Part shown: positions 6,140 through 7,907 of the stretch, one piece after another
Layout of the letters: each line of letters begins with the position of its first letter
How positions within the stretch are numbered: position 1 is the stretch's first letter
Assembly (NCBI GenBank): GCA_025453715.1
Contig: JALOPT010000070.1
Location: 1-7,907, forward strand
DNA length: 7,907 nt
Direction: 5' to 3'
From: Methanoregulaceae archaeon
Lineage (GTDB): Archaea; Halobacteriota; Methanomicrobia; Methanomicrobiales; Methanospirillaceae
The notes under the pieces: model-generated
Database searches by the model: none
The model's input: only the letters and a program-made list of their open reading frames with translations
Told to the model about the DNA's origin: nothing
Translations under genes and position numbers: made by a program

Positions 6140-6181
6140 ATACAGCTTCTTCTGTATCAAACATGACATTCATAATAAATA
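6140..6181 (-). promoter_or_regulatory. DUF2252 promoter with inverted repeat near the transcript start
   Basis: On the minus strand TTTATTAT (6172-6179) is a good TATA box and is part of a 10-mer, ATTTATTATG, identical to that of the ppk2 promoter. A start near 6150 leaves a leader of about 30 bases with GGTGA before the GTG. ATACAG (6140-6145) and CTGTAT (6152-6157) form an inverted repeat across the predicted start, which may be an operator or a leader hairpin. Confidence 0.5.
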
Positions 6182-6221
6182 GACATATTCTTTGAATGTG
6201 CAACCTGAGTTATTGTTATGT

Positions 6222-6238
6222 ACTGATTCTCAATCAGT
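6222..6238. repeat. Perfect 7-bp inverted repeat with 3-base loop
   Basis: ACTGATT-CTC-AATCAGT lies between the terminator of the small membrane protein gene and the DUF2252 promoter. It could be a regulator site about 45 bases upstream of the TATA box or a second terminator hairpin; no T run follows on the minus strand. The remaining bases of 6182-6304 show nothing else. Confidence 0.35.
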
Positions 6239-6304
6239 TGAAAAGACCGGACTGACCGGCATAATTTGTGGGAGCTAAAAAACTCTACGATCCTAAAGAG
6301 CCCT

Positions 6305-6321
6305 AAAAAAGAAATATTTCT
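6305..6321 (-). terminator. Terminator of the DUF1328-like gene
   Basis: On the minus strand, two bases after the TAA, the 12-base palindrome AGAAATATTTCT (6310-6321) runs into six T residues (6305-6310). A T-rich stop right behind the gene fits archaeal termination and supports this as a one-gene transcript. Confidence 0.55.
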
Positions 6322-6323
6322 GC

Positions 6324-6488
6324 TTACAACATCGCGAATATCATTACAACACCTGCGGCAATAAAGGAAAGAATCATCAACACCATCCCTATTTTCATCG
6401 TGGCCCCGGCGACACCCCGAGCACCACATGCAGCGGCTATTAATCCGATCATTATTAGAATAAACGCAATCCAGAAAAGGCTGAACAT
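6324..6488 (-). CDS. DUF1328-like small membrane protein (54 aa)
   Basis: A 54-residue, almost wholly hydrophobic protein beginning MFSLFWIAFILIMIGLIAAA. Helix 1 spans about residues 4-20, a short turn CGARGVAGATMK follows, and helix 2 spans about 32-53. The layout (helix, LIAA, Gly-rich GVAG turn, helix) and length resemble the DUF1328/YtjA family of tiny membrane proteins, whose role is poorly known; the match is by eye. The gene call is well supported: AGGAGGTGA, almost the full anti-Shine-Dalgarno complement, lies five bases before the ATG, with a TATA box upstream and a terminator two bases past the stop. It is short enough to be missed by length-filtered gene calling. It appears monocistronic, about 200 bases upstream of DUF2252 on the same strand. 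Confidence 0.82.
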   Translation of the reverse strand: MFSLFWIAFILIMIGLIAAACGARGVAGATMKIGMVLMILSFIAAGVVMIFAML

Positions 6489-6535
6489 TTTTTCACCTCC
6501 TCCTAATGAAGCTAAAAGGGAAGGTGATCTTAGTC

Positions 6536-6543
6536 TATTTAAA
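6536..6543 (-). promoter_or_regulatory. TATA box of the DUF1328-like gene
   Basis: TTTAAATA on the minus strand, preceded by the purine-rich AAAAGAAGAG, which suits a BRE/TFB site. A transcript start near 6514 gives a leader of about 26 bases that carries AGGAGGTGA. Confidence 0.55.
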
Positions 6544-6885
6544 CTCTTCTTTTGACATTACAAGCCGAATGGTGGCTCCCCGGAAATGCGATCTGAAATA
6601 TTCTTAGAAGTTACGCAGTTGGATATTAAAAACGAAGCCCGGAAATAACAAAACCATTTTTCAGAAATATGAAGGATTCGCGATGAATTGTGCAATAGTG
6701 CTTTGATGGCCCCTCATTTTAGATTCGTGCCAAATAAGCCCTGTTTGTATTCGTGCTTTTTCGAATACAGGAAATGGCTGAATTGAGAGAAGGATATCAC
6801 TACATTGCGAAAACGCGTTTAACCGGGTACTTAATCGTTCACTGTTGCTAACAATAATCATATCAAATATCAGTCGGTTGCGTTT
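6544..6885. other. Gene-poor region with one clear hairpin
   Basis: No convincing gene is seen in these 342 bases. A minus-strand frame of 66 residues at 6661-6861 has no Shine-Dalgarno and no family I recognise; it could be a gene remnant. TGTATTCG (6746-6753) and CGAATACA (6762-6769) form a perfect 8-bp stem with the loop TGCTTTTT, and ATTCGTGC occurs twice (6723-6730 and 6749-6756). A small RNA or a decayed gene are both possible. Confidence 0.4.
6853..6870 (+). promoter_or_regulatory. Possible promoter of the receiver-PAS gene (leaderless)
   Basis: The AT-rich stretch AATAATCATATC overlapping TATCAAATAT lies 16-33 bases before the ATG at 6886. No Shine-Dalgarno is present before that ATG, so a transcript starting at or beside the ATG is likely. 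Confidence 0.35.
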
Positions 6886-7907
6886 ATGAACTCCATATTA
6901 TATGTTGATGATGAACCTACACTTTTAAAAGTTGGGAAAATCTTTCTTGAAAAGAAAGGTCAACTCCATGTGGATACGGCACTCTCTGCACCTGATGCCA
7001 TTGAACTGATGCAAAAAAATCATTATAGCGCAATCATCTCAGACTACATGATGCCCGGCATGGATGGCATTGAATTCCTGAAGGAAACCCGTTCCAGATT
7101 CGGTGAAATACCATTTATTTTATTTACCGGAAAAGGACGCGAGGAAATTGTTATCCAGGCAATCAACAACGGTGCAGATTTTTATCTCCAGAAAGGTGGA
7201 GAGCCGATAGCACAGTTTGCAGAGCTGGAACATAAGATAATCGCTGCAATACAAAGACATAGGGCCATTAATACAGTAAAGGAATCGGAATCCAGGTTTT
7301 ATAAAATTTTTAATACCAGTCCTATTCTGATGATGATAACAGATCTCAAGGATGATACAATAATTGATGTAAATGATACTTTTCTCATGGAATTGGGATT
7401 TTCCCTGGAGGAAGTTATTGGTAGAACCCCGGATCAGGTTGGGCTTAAAATGGATCCCCACGATGAAATAAGAATATTAAACGCACTACAGCAATTCGGC
7501 GAGATCCGGGATAATGAGATCACGGTCCAGCGGCCTTCTGGTGAGAACCGGGCTGTTTTAATATCAATGGTCCCAATCACGGTTAATAACACCGCCCTTC
7601 TATTTACTCAGGTAATTGATATTACTGAACGTAAACGCATAGAAGAAACGCTGATTAAAAAGAATGAAGAATTGGAAAAAAGTTACAAAGAACTCGAAAA
7701 ATTACAACAGCAGGTAAAGGAAAGCGAGGAGCAGTTCAGGGAATTCTTTAACAATGCCGGTGATGCGATTGCTATTCATGATCTTGAGGGCAGGTTCATG
7801 GAAGTCAACGATGTTATTTGTACGAGGCTTGGGTATTCACGTGAAGAATTCCTTGAGATGAGTCCTGTTGACCTGGATGAACCGGAACATGGTAAACAGG
7901 TCCAGGC
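6886..7907 (+). CDS. Receiver-PAS-PAS signalling protein, probable hybrid histidine kinase (runs off right edge)
   Basis: The first 340 residues of a cytoplasmic two-component protein. A receiver domain fills about residues 1-124, with acidic pocket D8-D9, phospho-acceptor D53 (ISDYMMPGMDG), T81 and K103, all key residues present. A first PAS domain spans about 137-250 and ends in the typical DITERKR. A coiled-coil linker rich in Glu and Lys runs about 250-283 (KKNEELEKSYKELEKLQQQ), and a second PAS domain begins near 285 and is cut by the edge. In Methanomicrobiales such receiver-first proteins usually end in more PAS domains and a histidine kinase; that part is not seen here. FILFTGKGREE and NNGADFYLQKGGEP are signatures of that archaeal family. 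No transmembrane segment is present, so the stimulus is likely intracellular or comes from a partner kinase that phosphorylates D53. Base composition is far more AT-rich than at the left of the window. Confidence 0.95.
   Translation, partial: MNSILYVDDEPTLLKVGKIFLEKKGQLHVDTALSAPDAIELMQKNHYSAIISDYMMPGMDGIEFLKETRSRFGEIPFILFTGKGREEIVIQAINNGADFYLQKGGEPIAQFAELEHKIIAAIQRHRAINTVKESESRFYKIFNTSPILMMITDLKDDTIIDVNDTFLMELGFSLEEVIGRTPDQVGLKMDPHDEIRILNALQQFGEIRDNEITVQRPSGENRAVLISMVPITVNNTALLFTQVIDITERKRIEETLIKKNEELEKSYKELEKLQQQVKESEEQFREFFNNAGDAIAIHDLEGRFMEVNDVICTRLGYSREEFLEMSPVDLDEPEHGKQVQ

Noticed and set aside
6157..6429. Minus-strand frame of 90 residues
   Set aside because: It overlaps the DUF1328-like gene in another frame and lacks a Shine-Dalgarno, and its Cys- and Arg-rich sequence resembles no family. 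The 54-residue frame has far better signals.
6661..6861. Minus-strand frame of 66 residues
   Set aside because: There is no Shine-Dalgarno and no recognisable domain, and it could arise by chance. It is kept only as a possible remnant in the gene-poor region entry.
7120..7461. Minus-strand frame of 113 residues
   Set aside because: It is antisense to the receiver-PAS gene, whose reading frame is continuous and has all the catalytic receiver residues.

Overview
The window looks like the chromosome of a methanogenic archaeon of the order Methanomicrobiales, with Methanoregula-like relatives the best guess. The evidence is a receiver-PAS signalling protein with the run FILFTGKGREE typical of that group, a glycosyltransferase of the archaeal MJ1255 (TIGR00661) type, TATA-box promoters at archaeal spacing, and GGAGG/GGTGA ribosome binding sites. 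No rRNA, tRNA, CRISPR array, integrase or recognisable insertion sequence was found. Taxonomy is inferred from protein resemblance only.

Layout. (1) 1-2006, minus strand, GC-rich: a class I PPK2 polyphosphate kinase followed after 2-17 bases by a P-type cation ATPase that runs off the left edge. The ppk2 promoter has a TATA box held between the arms of a perfect 9-bp inverted repeat. The ATPase seems to lack about 30-40 residues covering the TPLQ linker and most of membrane helix M3. (2) 2188-3559, minus strand: a small two-helix membrane protein downstream of a GT-B glycosyltransferase. (3) 3560-3717: a divergent promoter region with two opposed GTATATCA boxes around an 11-bp-period tandem repeat. 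(4) 3718-4566, plus strand: a UbiA-family membrane prenyltransferase whose only well-placed start codon is ATC. (5) 4717-6120, minus strand: a complete DUF2252 protein with kinase-like motifs in permuted order. (6) 6324-6488, minus strand: a 54-residue DUF1328-like membrane protein with an excellent Shine-Dalgarno, its own TATA box and a terminator. (7) 6489-6885: mostly non-coding, with one clear hairpin. (8) 6886 to the right edge, plus strand, AT-rich: a receiver-PAS-coiled coil-PAS protein, probably the front of a hybrid histidine kinase.

How the genes may work together. PPK2 interconverts polyphosphate and nucleotides, and the ATPase spends ATP on ion transport; their tight operon suggests linked phosphate-energy and ion homeostasis. 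The glycosyltransferase and UbiA prenyltransferase share one divergent control region and together could build or decorate an isoprenoid lipid or lipid-linked sugar. DUF2252, the small membrane proteins and the sensor protein are separate units. No complete new defence or mobile system is visible. The points most worth checking are the ATPase deletion, the ATC start, the two symmetric promoter architectures and the kinase-like reading of DUF2252.
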